Shown one piece after another: positions 56,711 to 64,000 of a stretch of 64,000 nucleotides of DNA (position 1 is its first letter; the number at the start of each line of letters is the position of its first letter). Below the pieces are notes generated by a model. The model was not told the DNA's origin, ran no database searches, and was given only the letters and a program-made list of their open reading frames with translations. Position numbers and translations under genes: made by a program. The stretch is from a virus. The DNA lies in IMG/VR virus record IMGVR_UViG_3300017971_000027, positions 1 through 64,000 of that record. The stretch is one strand, 5' to 3'.

Positions 56711-57227
56711 CTTCCACTCCTGTTTGCAGGTTATGGATAGACTCGTTCATCCTGTCGATAGTCTCCGATAAACGGTCCATCTTTTTCGATGGGTCGCCCT
56801 TGGTCTGTGCCATCTTTTTCTGTAGCTCGGCAGCATACTGGGCCAACTCCAACCTGCGTTCCGTCTCGCCAAGGACGGAAAGATCCCGACACGCCTTGTC
56901 AAGTTCTTTAACATCTACATTGTAATCTGATAACAGTTTCAAGAACATCCGCATACCGCATTTCAGGGCTGAGTTCCAGAACGCATTGATCGTGTGGTTG
57001 TTCCTGTTCTTCGGCGTGAACCAATCGTGCGGTGCTAGTTCAAGAACCTGATTCGCCATATCGATTGTCGTCGGGTGAATTCTTATTCGTATCTGTGAAC
57101 TGTGACCGTGCTGATCGGACGTGCCGATACCCCACAGCAAATCTTTCATTAACTCTTCTCTGGTAAAATGAACATCGAATGCCGGTGGTGTTTTGCTTGT
57201 GTTTGTTTTACCCTTTTCGAGTGGCAT
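56703..57227 (-). CDS. Hypothetical helical protein
   Basis: A 174-residue protein with IRIRIHPTTIDMANQVLELA, CGMRMFLKLL and a coiled-coil C-terminus (RLSETIDRMNESIHNLQTG). The beta segment with NHTINAFWNSALKCG resembles ribbon-helix-helix or DNA-associated proteins; this is only a resemblance. Confidence 0.62.
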   Translation of the reverse strand: MPLEKGKTNTSKTPPAFDVHFTREELMKDLLWGIGTSDQHGHSSQIRIRIHPTTIDMANQVLELAPHDWFTPKNRNNHTINAFWNSALKCGMRMFLKLLSDYNVDVKELDKACRDLSVLGETERRLELAQYAAELQKKMAQTKGDPSKKMDRLSETIDRMNESIHNLQTGVEDE

Positions 57228-57239
57228 GGACTTCTCCTT

Positions 57240-57881
57240 CTAACTCATTTCAATTTCTTCTGGACGCATATTAACCTCGTCCAGTGCTTCAAGAATTTCC
57301 TCCATCACGTCCTTCATAACCGGCTCAACATCTTCTGTGTACCGTTGCGGTAAAATCCTTTCGAATTTCTCGAGCGCATTGTTTGCCAATGTTGAATACC
57401 GGTAATATTTCTCCAGCGACGTCATCGACCGGATCAATGCCTCGCACCGAGTGAGGTCTTGATCAAAGACATTAAACTCCATCATTCGAAAGAGAACAAT
57501 CAGGCCCATGATATAAACGGTGCCATGAAACTCTTCAAAGTTATCGAAGTACCCGTCAGGAAGTTTTCTGTAAGCGTCCTTGATGGTTGCGTCGAGTTGT
57601 TTTGTGAGATGCATTCTCACATGAACGGGCCAGTCAGCGTTCCTTCTATTGTATTTTGTCTTTCGTGCTGACGGTTGCGCGAGCATCCATACCTCTTGCA
57701 GGAAATCAAAGAACCCGTCATAAGTATATGTATCTTCTTCGCTGGTCCGCAACGGTAGCGGTTTTAGCTTTTGGCCTTGTGTTCTTTTCTTAGTTTTTCG
57801 ACCTCGCTTTTTACTTTTGACCCCACGTTGTCGCCCAGCGTCCACAGGCTTTTCACCCCCTGATTGTTTCCTTTCTGGCAT
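57240..57881 (-). CDS. Hypothetical protein with basic N-terminal tail
   Basis: A 213-residue protein. The first 45 residues are very basic (RGVKSKKRGRKTKKRTQGQ); the rest is helical with an aromatic core (TYTYDGFFDFLQEVWML). The first 118 nt overlap another gene in a different frame. Confidence 0.65.
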   Translation of the reverse strand: MPERKQSGGEKPVDAGRQRGVKSKKRGRKTKKRTQGQKLKPLPLRTSEEDTYTYDGFFDFLQEVWMLAQPSARKTKYNRRNADWPVHVRMHLTKQLDATIKDAYRKLPDGYFDNFEEFHGTVYIMGLIVLFRMMEFNVFDQDLTRCEALIRSMTSLEKYYRYSTLANNALEKFERILPQRYTEDVEPVMKDVMEEILEALDEVNMRPEEIEMS

Positions 57882-58261
57882 TTCAACACACCTCTTGATA
57901 TTAGCGATTTTGTTAGCGACTGCGACGAGAATGATTGTGAATCGAACATCCTATTAAAGTCAGCTCGTCCAAACGGTATCCAATCAGAGCCGGTACCAAT
58001 CATGCATTCAATGATAAACCTGACGAAAGTCTCAGCTCGAGTGATAAGTCTCCAGTCGCGACCTGTCTTCTCACTGACTGATCTCGATATCTCGATACTG
58101 AGCGGTTTCCATTGCGAGTGCGCGAACGCAAACGAGTTGAACCTTTTTATCTCGTCGGCAGATAGACTTCTGTTCTGGACAAGAGCAACGATAGCATCTT
58201 TGCTCGGCAGATCGCATTTCACCTCAATCGGCTCGTCGGCTATATCAACATGCATTCTCAT
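57764..58261 (-). CDS. Hypothetical winged-helix-like protein
   Basis: A 165-residue protein: IEVKCDLPSKDAIVALVQNR at the start, a central SQSLTKSLISRGVLKCQKGN that reads like a helix-turn-helix, and a basic end. The 118-nt out-of-frame overlap with the next gene is unusually long for this phage. Confidence 0.62.
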   Translation of the reverse strand: MRMHVDIADEPIEVKCDLPSKDAIVALVQNRSLSADEIKRFNSFAFAHSQWKPLSIEISRSVSEKTGRDWRLITRAETFVRFIIECMIGTGSDWIPFGRADFNRMFDSQSFSSQSLTKSLISRGVLKCQKGNNQGVKSLWTLGDNVGSKVKSEVEKLRKEHKAKS

Positions 58262-59046
58262 AGGTTAATCGCCTCTTGTTTCTGTATCGCGAGAGGAGCC
58301 AATACCGGACCCCAATCCTCCAATTTTCCATCGTAAACGTCGAACCAGACAAACCCGAAGTGTACCGTGCCAGAACAGAGACGTGAGCCGAAACGCGAAC
58401 CTTGACCCTGTAGGGCTGGCGTTGTCATACCGAGCCATATCTTTTCACCAGCACCGTCAGGACCGCCACAGAATTGATGGTAGTGGACGTGTGACCTGAT
58501 GATCACATCGGCTTTTGGAGACGCACCATGCTTCGACCATTCGTCGTTCCATATTTTCTCTCGAGCCGTGGCCGTATGTCGACCGTATGGTACCGAGCTG
58601 GACGATATTGCGTGTTTAGCGTCAAAGCAGACACCTTCGATATTGAACCATGCGTGGTCTTTACAGGCTTTTGCATTGACGTTTTGTGCTATGACGTTTT
58701 CAAAGTCTTCTTTCGTGCCGGTGTGGTATGGTGTTCCTTTGATAATACCGACATTCTTACACTCGGCGACTTCGATTGCCTCGACTGCCATCTCGCACTG
58801 GACAAGCCGGTCAGTTGTAATCAGCTCGACACTACCGGAACGATCTCCTCGCCCGTCGATACAGTCACCGTTAACGAGCAGCGCGTTCACCGGTCGCATA
58901 GCTTTCATCTTGCGGACATAGAAGTCGTACAGCTCCGCTTGAGTATCGTTCTGTTGCCATGCCGGTGGAGTGAGACCTACTACATGACCGCAGTGAAGGT
59001 CCGAAATAACTACTACCCGTTTGTGTCTACCATTTCGCTTGTGCAT
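58258..59046 (-). CDS. Calcineurin-like metallophosphoesterase
   Basis: A 262-residue enzyme with all metallophosphoesterase motifs: VVVISDLHCGH (D-x-H), LLVNGDCIDGRGD (GD), KGTPYHTG (GNH-like), and VIIRSHVHYHQFCGG (H-x-H). Phage members act as phosphatases or nucleases. It sits in a cluster of DNA-processing genes and overlaps the ERCC4 nuclease gene by 34 nt. The substrate is unknown. Confidence 0.85.
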   Translation of the reverse strand: MHKRNGRHKRVVVISDLHCGHVVGLTPPAWQQNDTQAELYDFYVRKMKAMRPVNALLVNGDCIDGRGDRSGSVELITTDRLVQCEMAVEAIEVAECKNVGIIKGTPYHTGTKEDFENVIAQNVNAKACKDHAWFNIEGVCFDAKHAISSSSVPYGRHTATAREKIWNDEWSKHGASPKADVIIRSHVHYHQFCGGPDGAGEKIWLGMTTPALQGQGSRFGSRLCSGTVHFGFVWFDVYDGKLEDWGPVLAPLAIQKQEAINL

Positions 59047-59597
59047 TTATCACCTTTCAACACGTTGTATGCTTTGACCAGTCTGTCCAATGCCCATCGT
59101 TCACACGCTTGCCGGTTCCGGTTCGCGTAGACGTGAATCCCGTTTCGAACGTTGCAGCTTACCAGAAACCCGCGTACATGTTCAGGTGTAATCCTACCTC
59201 CGTACACCTGTGGCGCAACCAAGTCACTTTCGTTAGCTTCAATCAAAAGACCGGCAAAAAACATGGATTGTAAAATCTCTCGTTTCCTGTCGGTCTTCTT
59301 TCTCTCCTTGCCCACATAGCTTAGAAAGTCGCTTACTCTTTTTCTCTCGATACCTATCTGATTCTCGTACCCCTCGACCGTGTAATCGATAGCGGTCGGA
59401 CATGTGACACACTTGATTTCGAGACCTTTGTAGAGGCCTTTCTTGAGTATAATATGATCGCCTTTCTGGAGACGATGGTCTACAAACAATGGCAACTGCT
59501 CTCTGGAATCTATCAACAAGACAAACCCCTCTGGCAGCTTGGTGGGTTTATACTTGATTCTCGATGTTTTGATTCGTTGGTTCGATCTGGTTAACAT
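59013..59597 (-). CDS. ERCC4-type nuclease
   Basis: A 194-residue protein. VLLIDSREQLPLF near residue 27 and QIGIERKRVSDFLSYVG near residue 82 give the ERCC4 nuclease pattern (D-R-E ... E-R-K-x-x-x-D). A C-terminal NRNRQACERWALDRLV helix may bind DNA. A branched-DNA or recombination nuclease is likely. Confidence 0.85.
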   Translation of the reverse strand: MLTRSNQRIKTSRIKYKPTKLPEGFVLLIDSREQLPLFVDHRLQKGDHIILKKGLYKGLEIKCVTCPTAIDYTVEGYENQIGIERKRVSDFLSYVGKERKKTDRKREILQSMFFAGLLIEANESDLVAPQVYGGRITPEHVRGFLVSCNVRNGIHVYANRNRQACERWALDRLVKAYNVLKGDKCTSEMVDTNG

Positions 59598-59684
59598 GCA
59601 TCCTTCTTACTCACACCTTATAATGACTTGCTGGGGGCCGAACTGGCTAAGTAGTCCGACCCCCAGCATATTAGAAGCTAACGG

Positions 59685-60248
59685 TTACCCCCAATCTTCT
59701 CCGTCACCTTCACCTTCACCGGTATCGTCGTCGGCAGTATCGAACATGCCATCGACATACGGTTTGACCGTTGACGACATTGCAGGGAACACCCCGTTGT
59801 CGTTCTCGTCCTCTTTAAGGTATGTTGCAACCTTATTGTCAGGGACGCGAATTGTCAACAGACTCGCGATGCCTTCGTCAAACCAGCTATCGGCATCGTC
59901 GTGTTCTGCAATAATCAGGTCATGCAGAGAGTTTCCATCAGCGTCTTTGATGTTAGCGACGATATTCGCGACCGCTGTTTCGTTGTTTTTTGCCCACGCT
60001 TCGTCAGCCAGTTCATCTTTGGCGTGGTTGATGTTCCCGATAACCTTGCGACCGATGTACTGTTCGTTTTCTTCCAACTCACAGTCGCATATCTCGGCTT
60101 CGAAGTGGAACCGTCCCTGACATGCTTTCGTGTCAGCTTCGACGTATTCGAACTTCTTAAACAGGATACCGTAGTTGCCTGCGCCACCCTCGAAGCTCGC
60201 ACCACCGCCACCATACTGCGCGTTCTCTTGTCCTCTTGGTAGAGCCAT
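59685..60248 (-). CDS. Probable single-stranded DNA-binding protein
   Basis: A 187-residue protein with a Gly-rich start (GQENAQYGGGGASFEGGAGN), a strand-rich middle (ILFKKFEYVEADTKACQGRF, CELEENEQYIGRKVIGN) and an acidic tail ending TGEGEGDGEDWG. Acidic tails of this kind recruit partners in SSB proteins. The fold is not the standard OB SSB by simple reading, so this is a functional guess from tail and neighbours (nuclease, RecA-like ATPase). Confidence 0.6.
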   Translation of the reverse strand: MALPRGQENAQYGGGGASFEGGAGNYGILFKKFEYVEADTKACQGRFHFEAEICDCELEENEQYIGRKVIGNINHAKDELADEAWAKNNETAVANIVANIKDADGNSLHDLIIAEHDDADSWFDEGIASLLTIRVPDNKVATYLKEDENDNGVFPAMSSTVKPYVDGMFDTADDDTGEGEGDGEDWG

Positions 60249-60249
60249 T

Positions 60250-60443
60250 TCAGATTCTCCTTCTGTGTATTCTACCTGTTACCTGTTGACCACTTGAGTT
60301 GTGACTGTCCGAGCCACTTACCCACGTCATGACTACCAAGTCACAACGATTTGCCGTGCGGACCATGACCGATGACCCGCACTTATAACATTCTTCACGC
60401 CATATATCACCCCTTTCTGAAAAACAATGCGAACACGAGACAT
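60250..60443 (-). pseudogene. Possible broken zinc-ribbon gene
   Basis: In one minus frame the stretch reads SCSHCFSERGDIW and EECYKCGSSVMVR, a good zinc ribbon, open to just before the SSB-like gene, but it has no usual start in frame. An ATG at 60443 is two bases out of frame with it. A small insertion at the start would explain this. No other gene fills the 200-nt gap. Confidence 0.3.
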
Positions 60444-60451
60444 GGGTAAGA

Positions 60452-60685
60452 CTATGAGGTTGATTGCTCTTCCGCTTTGTCCTTGGAGTAGCGAGACAGG
60501 AACACGTTGATGTGTTCTACCATGCTGTCGTAACACTTTCTGCACATGTCGGGGAAGTTCTTGCTGACGTCAGCTCGGCCACCAATTCCACCCGCGAATT
60601 GAACACTGATACTCGCGTTCTGGAAGTAGTCGCCTGTACACTCTTTCCCGCACCTGTCACACCGTACTATTTCTTCTCTACTCAT
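60452..60685 (-). CDS. Zinc-ribbon protein
   Basis: A 77-residue protein from the ATG at 60685 (GGAGCGG upstream). CDRCGKECTG and CRKCYDSMV pairs flank FQNASISVQFAGGIGG, a compact layout seen in other phage zinc-ribbon proteins. Function unknown. Confidence 0.68.
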   Translation of the reverse strand: MSREEIVRCDRCGKECTGDYFQNASISVQFAGGIGGRADVSKNFPDMCRKCYDSMVEHINVFLSRYSKDKAEEQSTS

Positions 60686-60696
60686 TCGTCCGCTCC

Positions 60697-60912
60697 TTAG
60701 TCTAACGCTTTGTAAATAGCCAAGCACACTAATGCAAACACGCCTAATCCCAGCACTACCAACCAAGGTATCCATATCGGCGACATCACACGCCACCACG
60801 ACCAATTCGCAACTCGACCGACTTCGCCAAGCTTCATGCCTATGAACATGATGTTCAACGCACCGAGATACCCTAACCCAGCAAAGTTGATGTTAGGTTT
60901 ATTCTTCATCAT
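60697..60912 (-). CDS. Small membrane protein with two spans
   Basis: A 71-residue protein with NFAGLGYLGALNIMFIGMKL and WIPWLVVLGLGVFALVCLAI as membrane segments. AAAGGAGC precedes the ATG at 60912, whose codon overlaps the ATPase stop. Paired in layout with 56456-56710. A host-takeover or lysis-related role is possible but not shown. Confidence 0.66.
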   Translation of the reverse strand: MMKNKPNINFAGLGYLGALNIMFIGMKLGEVGRVANWSWWRVMSPIWIPWLVVLGLGVFALVCLAIYKALD

Positions 60913-61775
60913 CACGCTCCTTTCAACTCTCCGCTCGACATCTTCAACACCGCGCTGATATCCAGCGGACCGCCCACCGGCTTCACATTACCATCTTCAT
61001 CGCGCTGATGAACTCCAGCCCACTTACACGTAAACCGACCTTTGACTTTCGGGTGTTCCGAGAAGTATACCATAGGAGGAAACTTCTGGACCCTGCGTTT
61101 AATACCTTTCGCATCTTCGATCATCGTGAAGCTCTTACGAACCAGACCGATCAGGTCATACGCCTGTGGCATGTTCCGAGGATACTCCTGACCTTTAAGT
61201 AACGGTCCTGCGAAGACCTCGTCGTCCCATTTGGGATTCTCCTGCAAACCAGCCATACAGATTACAACCTTGCCGTGTTTACGAGCCAGAATCCCAAGGT
61301 TGTGGTCGAGTCGTCGCATCCAGCCGGAAAGTGCGCCGTACCCTTCGAGAGAAGTCTTCACGCGAGTTGTGATAGGTTTCTTCGAGTTAGGACTGGCTTC
61401 CGCACCTTCGTCTTCAATCTCGCGACCAAGCAGCTCGTTCATGATATAGCTGTGTGAGTCGATTATTATGCTGTTGAACCCCTCGAACTTTTCTGGCCGA
61501 GAGATACTGTGGAAGAAATCGAGCCACGTTTCCGGTTCCATGAACGCAACCTTGGTTGTATCCACACCGGACGCTATCACGTTATCGCGTACAGGCCGTT
61601 TCTCAAGACCTACATAGAGGCACGGTTTTGGGGCGGTCGCGATTGACGATGTCGTCTTGCCACCACCGGTCTCGCCGTACAGGAAGATCATCTTCCCGCC
61701 AGATTCCAAATCCTCGAATTTCTTGATCGGGACATCTTTCGCACCGTGGGCTTGTTTCTTTTTTGCTTTAGCCAT
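60912..61775 (-). CDS. RecA-fold ATPase, Sak4-like
   Basis: A 287-residue protein from the ATG at 61775. Walker A is LYGETGGGKTTSSIA near residue 33; FNSIIIDSHSYI is Walker B. The rest (ICMAGLQENP, LLKGQEYPRNMPQAYDLIGLV) matches the Sak4/AAA_24 group of phage recombination ATPases. It would act with the SSB-like protein and the nucleases around it in strand annealing or repair. Confidence 0.85.
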   Translation of the reverse strand: MAKAKKKQAHGAKDVPIKKFEDLESGGKMIFLYGETGGGKTTSSIATAPKPCLYVGLEKRPVRDNVIASGVDTTKVAFMEPETWLDFFHSISRPEKFEGFNSIIIDSHSYIMNELLGREIEDEGAEASPNSKKPITTRVKTSLEGYGALSGWMRRLDHNLGILARKHGKVVICMAGLQENPKWDDEVFAGPLLKGQEYPRNMPQAYDLIGLVRKSFTMIEDAKGIKRRVQKFPPMVYFSEHPKVKGRFTCKWAGVHQRDEDGNVKPVGGPLDISAVLKMSSGELKGA

Positions 61776-62097
61776 TTCGCACCTTCCATTCTTGTTCCCA
61801 TATGTCTCTGAGAATTCGCCTCGCCCCACCATCAACAACTTCGTGTGGACACATGTAGTTGTCAGCCATACCCGAGTCTGCTATATTATCGTACTTGACG
61901 GGTATATCACCAAGCACCTCAGATAGGAATTCCGCAACCGCTTCAGACTTCGGCCCACCACTATCATGATAATCGTCACCATACACAGCGATACATTCGC
62001 CGTTGAGATGCACTGACACGCATAATAGGTCACACATGCATTCAGGATCTTCGTCTCTATCGTGATGATGAATTACTTTGATAGTTGGTCTTTCCAT
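61768..62097 (-). CDS. Hypothetical protein
   Basis: A 109-residue acidic protein with His-rich start (TIKVIHHHDRDEDPECMCDL) and VYGDDYHDSGGPKSEAVAEF. Metal binding is possible. It overlaps the ATPase start by 8 nt. Confidence 0.66.
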   Translation of the reverse strand: MERPTIKVIHHHDRDEDPECMCDLLCVSVHLNGECIAVYGDDYHDSGGPKSEAVAEFLSEVLGDIPVKYDNIADSGMADNYMCPHEVVDGGARRILRDIWEQEWKVRNG

Positions 62098-62098
62098 C

Positions 62099-63103
62099 TC
62101 ACACCTTCTTCCTGTATTCGTACAGCTCCTCGTTCACACCATCTCCATCACAGATTTCTAAATAGTCGCACGGGTAGTTGACGCCGTATAGTTGACACCC
62201 ACTCCTGTTACGCACCCATTCTCCACGTCTAGCACAACCTCGTATATCTCCTGCCAGCGCAGTGTATCGGGCAACCTCAGCTTCAAGGTCAAACTCGTGC
62301 CGGTAAAACATTCGACCAAACTCAGAGCCACCTCGGTAACCGGGGAAGTAGTGTTTCGGTTTCGCGAGAATATCAGCCCTGACACGAGCCATAAACTCTT
62401 CATGTTCTTCGTCCTTGCGTTTCCGCATCCGTGCCGGTGAACGTACAACCTGCATCGTACAGGTCTCGGCTTCTGGCCAGAGCAGGAAGTATGTCCCGAT
62501 CTGGTTGTTCAGGTAGTGAACGTTGAAGAACCGGTCTGGCGACATGCTGAACTTCCGTTCGACGAAATCGCTATAGTATATTGACCGGCCATCATAGACC
62601 GCCTTTATAAACGGGCCTTCCGGTACGATTTGTTTTTCGACTTCGCATTGAGATTGATAATCACCAACACCGACATCGAGTCCGAGATGGTTCGCTGCGT
62701 CAACGACCGCCTCTACCATTGCAACAAACTTATCTGGCAGGTGCAGTTCAGCGCAGTATACCCTGTCAACTTGAAGTACGGCGTTTTCAGTCCCATCACA
62801 GTAATCGTTACACGCTTTGTCCCATACAAGTCCCATACGCATAGCTGAAGATTTGTACTGAATCTTCTTTTTAATCCCGCAGATGTATCGCAGGTAGTAT
62901 GCGTATCGGCACCGCTGCCAGACCATAGCCTGACTGTGCGACATGCGAGGGTACCGAGTTCGAGCAGCTTCGATGCATAGAAAATGAGACGGTTTCGTGC
63001 ATGTGCCGATACTGCCATTCTCGTCCTTGATATAATACTTGCATGGAGTGTTTTTGCCCTTAATCCTGTCAGGGCATGTTGCCTTGTAGATGTCTGTCAG
63101 CAT
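62099..63103 (-). CDS. RecB/Cas4-like PD-(D/E)XK nuclease with Cys cluster
   Basis: A 334-residue protein. SHSQAMVWQRCRYAYYLRY near residue 55 is the opening motif of the RecB/AddB/Cas4 nuclease family (S-x-S-x-x...C-P-x-x-Y...). A catalytic-type strand lies at IYYSDFVERKFSM. C-terminal cysteines (IRGCARR, RSGCQLYGVNYPCDYLEIC) with the early Cys resemble the iron-sulfur site of AddB and Cas4. Exonuclease in recombination is the likely role. Confidence 0.78.
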   Translation of the reverse strand: MLTDIYKATCPDRIKGKNTPCKYYIKDENGSIGTCTKPSHFLCIEAARTRYPRMSHSQAMVWQRCRYAYYLRYICGIKKKIQYKSSAMRMGLVWDKACNDYCDGTENAVLQVDRVYCAELHLPDKFVAMVEAVVDAANHLGLDVGVGDYQSQCEVEKQIVPEGPFIKAVYDGRSIYYSDFVERKFSMSPDRFFNVHYLNNQIGTYFLLWPEAETCTMQVVRSPARMRKRKDEEHEEFMARVRADILAKPKHYFPGYRGGSEFGRMFYRHEFDLEAEVARYTALAGDIRGCARRGEWVRNRSGCQLYGVNYPCDYLEICDGDGVNEELYEYRKKV

Positions 63104-63327
63104 GCGCTCATAAGCCTATTGGCAAGTCTTTGCAGCAATCCAGCTCGCTTAAACATTGGACAACCGTTTGGGTTCGTGTTCACCTCGTCACAGAATTCAT
63201 TATGGTCGACCCAGTAACCATGTTCTGGATTCCAAATCGATTTCACGACGACCTCTTTACACTGTGGGCCGCAATAGTTGCTATAAAGAACGTGGTCGCA
63301 TTCTATACAAGCGGACATATTAGGCAT
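63097..63327 (-). CDS. Cysteine-rich protein
   Basis: A 76-residue protein with CIECDHVLYSNYC, GPQC, FCDEVN and GCPMF, probably one or two metal sites. Small phage proteins with this layout are widespread; function unknown. Confidence 0.66.
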   Translation of the reverse strand: MPNMSACIECDHVLYSNYCGPQCKEVVVKSIWNPEHGYWVDHNEFCDEVNTNPNGCPMFKRAGLLQRLANRLMSAC

Positions 63328-63423
63328 CCTCTAAGAAACGCAGGAAACGGCAGAACGATAGGTTTGAATTATACGTCCCACCGCTTCCTCGCGCTCCGTG
63401 GGGGCAACTTCGACCGAGTCGGC

Positions 63424-64000
63424 CTATAGTTCGACCGCTTCGATCTTCCTGACCATCTCAGCACGTTTACCTTCGGTCATGTTAGACATGAACTCGAAGA
63501 TCTTTTCCGAGAAGCCAGCGATGCAGTAAGCTTTCCGTTCAGGGAACATCAGCTGACCATAACCCTGCAAGTCGAAACTATAGATTTCAGGGTCCGCATC
63601 GTATTTCTTGCAGTACTTGGCAAACGAGCTACGCGGGTTGCCACGCTCGTTGCCTATCCAGCCCTGCATGTCAGACAGGATAATCACCCTGTCGTACTTC
63701 TTGTTCGCAACTTCGAAAATTGCGTGGAAGTTTGTGCCACCAGCTTTGAATTGCATATTTTCAGCCAAGGTCAACACGTTTGCACTCGGGTCCAGATTAC
63801 GGTATTGCGCGTAACTCTGGAACGTCATGAAATCAGCGTTGTTCGACTTGAATAGCACGGCTGCGAACATCGCACCAATCTCTGCCGGTGTAGGTGCTGG
63901 CTTGCCGTTAGGCTGCGTTCCACCACCCCACTGCATTGAACCGGACACGTCCAGCACGACAAGTGTGTCACCGTCGAATACCGGCACGTTCTCAAGTGCA
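63424..64000 (-). CDS. TROVE/Ro60-type protein, C-terminal vWA domain (partial)
   Basis: The frame is open to the right edge; the GTG at 63987 is internal. The visible 192 residues form a von Willebrand A domain with a MIDAS site: VLDVSGSMQ, PTPAEIGAMFAAVLFK, KAGGTNFHAIFE (threonine ligand) and RVIILSDMQGW (aspartate ligand). PVFDGDTLVVLDVSGSM and YSFDLQGYGQLMFPE are the text I know from TROVE-domain (Ro60-like) proteins of phages and bacteria. Ro60 orthologues form rings that bind Y RNAs and misfolded RNAs. The TROVE ring domain itself is outside the window. Confidence 0.75.
   Translation of the reverse strand, partial: ALENVPVFDGDTLVVLDVSGSMQWGGGTQPNGKPAPTPAEIGAMFAAVLFKSNNADFMTFQSYAQYRNLDPSANVLTLAENMQFKAGGTNFHAIFEVANKKYDRVIILSDMQGWIGNERGNPRSSFAKYCKKYDADPEIYSFDLQGYGQLMFPERKAYCIAGFSEKIFEFMSNMTEGKRAEMVRKIEAVEL

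Overview
This window is part of the genome of a lytic, tailed double-stranded DNA bacteriophage. The left side carries a complete set of siphovirus-type virion genes: small and large terminase, portal, scaffold, major capsid protein, head-completion proteins, tail tube, G/GT tail chaperones and a 1,082-residue tape measure. There is no sheath, baseplate wedge, integrase or repressor in view. Starts are mostly ATG behind clear AAGGAG-type ribosome sites, and genes are packed with ATGA, TAATG or TTGTTAA overlaps. A lipobox protein with a dockerin-type calcium repeat, a Tat export pair and two sulfotransferases hint at a Gram-negative, possibly Planctomycetota-like host. That host call is inference only.

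Layout. (1) 1-24 kb, leftward: virion genes. A ten-gene insert at 6.5-15.2 kb sits between head-completion genes and holds a methyltransferase, several glycosyltransferases, an NAD-sugar epimerase, a radical SAM enzyme and two PAPS-type sulfotransferases. (2) 23.6-27.25 kb, leftward: small genes, many with zinc ribbons, ending at a TatA homologue and a protein with a twin-arginine signal. (3) 27.35-30.8 kb, rightward: small zinc-ribbon genes from a promoter that mirrors the tatA promoter. (4) 30.8-33.95 kb: a five-copy iteron array, a 1.9-kb block of very restricted word use with about 44 GATC sites (three leftward genes inside), a 47-nt TG microsatellite and a palindrome-rich stretch; this is the best origin or control-region candidate. 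(5) 34-41 kb, leftward: about 15 small early-type genes served by repeated sigma70-like promoters. (6) 41-41.7 kb: divergent intergenic region with tandem repeats. (7) 41.7-50.8 kb, rightward: small genes, an approximately 800-nt structured non-coding RNA with its own promoter, an ArdC-type antirestriction protein, a dockerin lipoprotein, an array of related zinc-ribbon genes and a Dam-type methyltransferase. (8) 50.8-64 kb, leftward: class II ribonucleotide reductase, XPD/DinG-type helicase, metallophosphoesterase, ERCC4 nuclease, a probable single-strand DNA binding protein, a RecA/Sak4-like ATPase, a RecB-like nuclease and the end of a TROVE/Ro60-type protein cut by the window edge.

The most unusual items are: the 42.05-42.88 kb RNA, which contains a circularly permuted, capped tRNA-like domain and shares the genome with a Ro60-like protein, so a YrlA-type Y RNA or a large phage RNA of the GOLLD/ROOL kind should be considered; a phage TatA next to its likely Tat substrate; the glycosylation-sulfation cassette inside the virion operon; and the GATC-dense block in a phage that encodes its own Dam-type enzyme.
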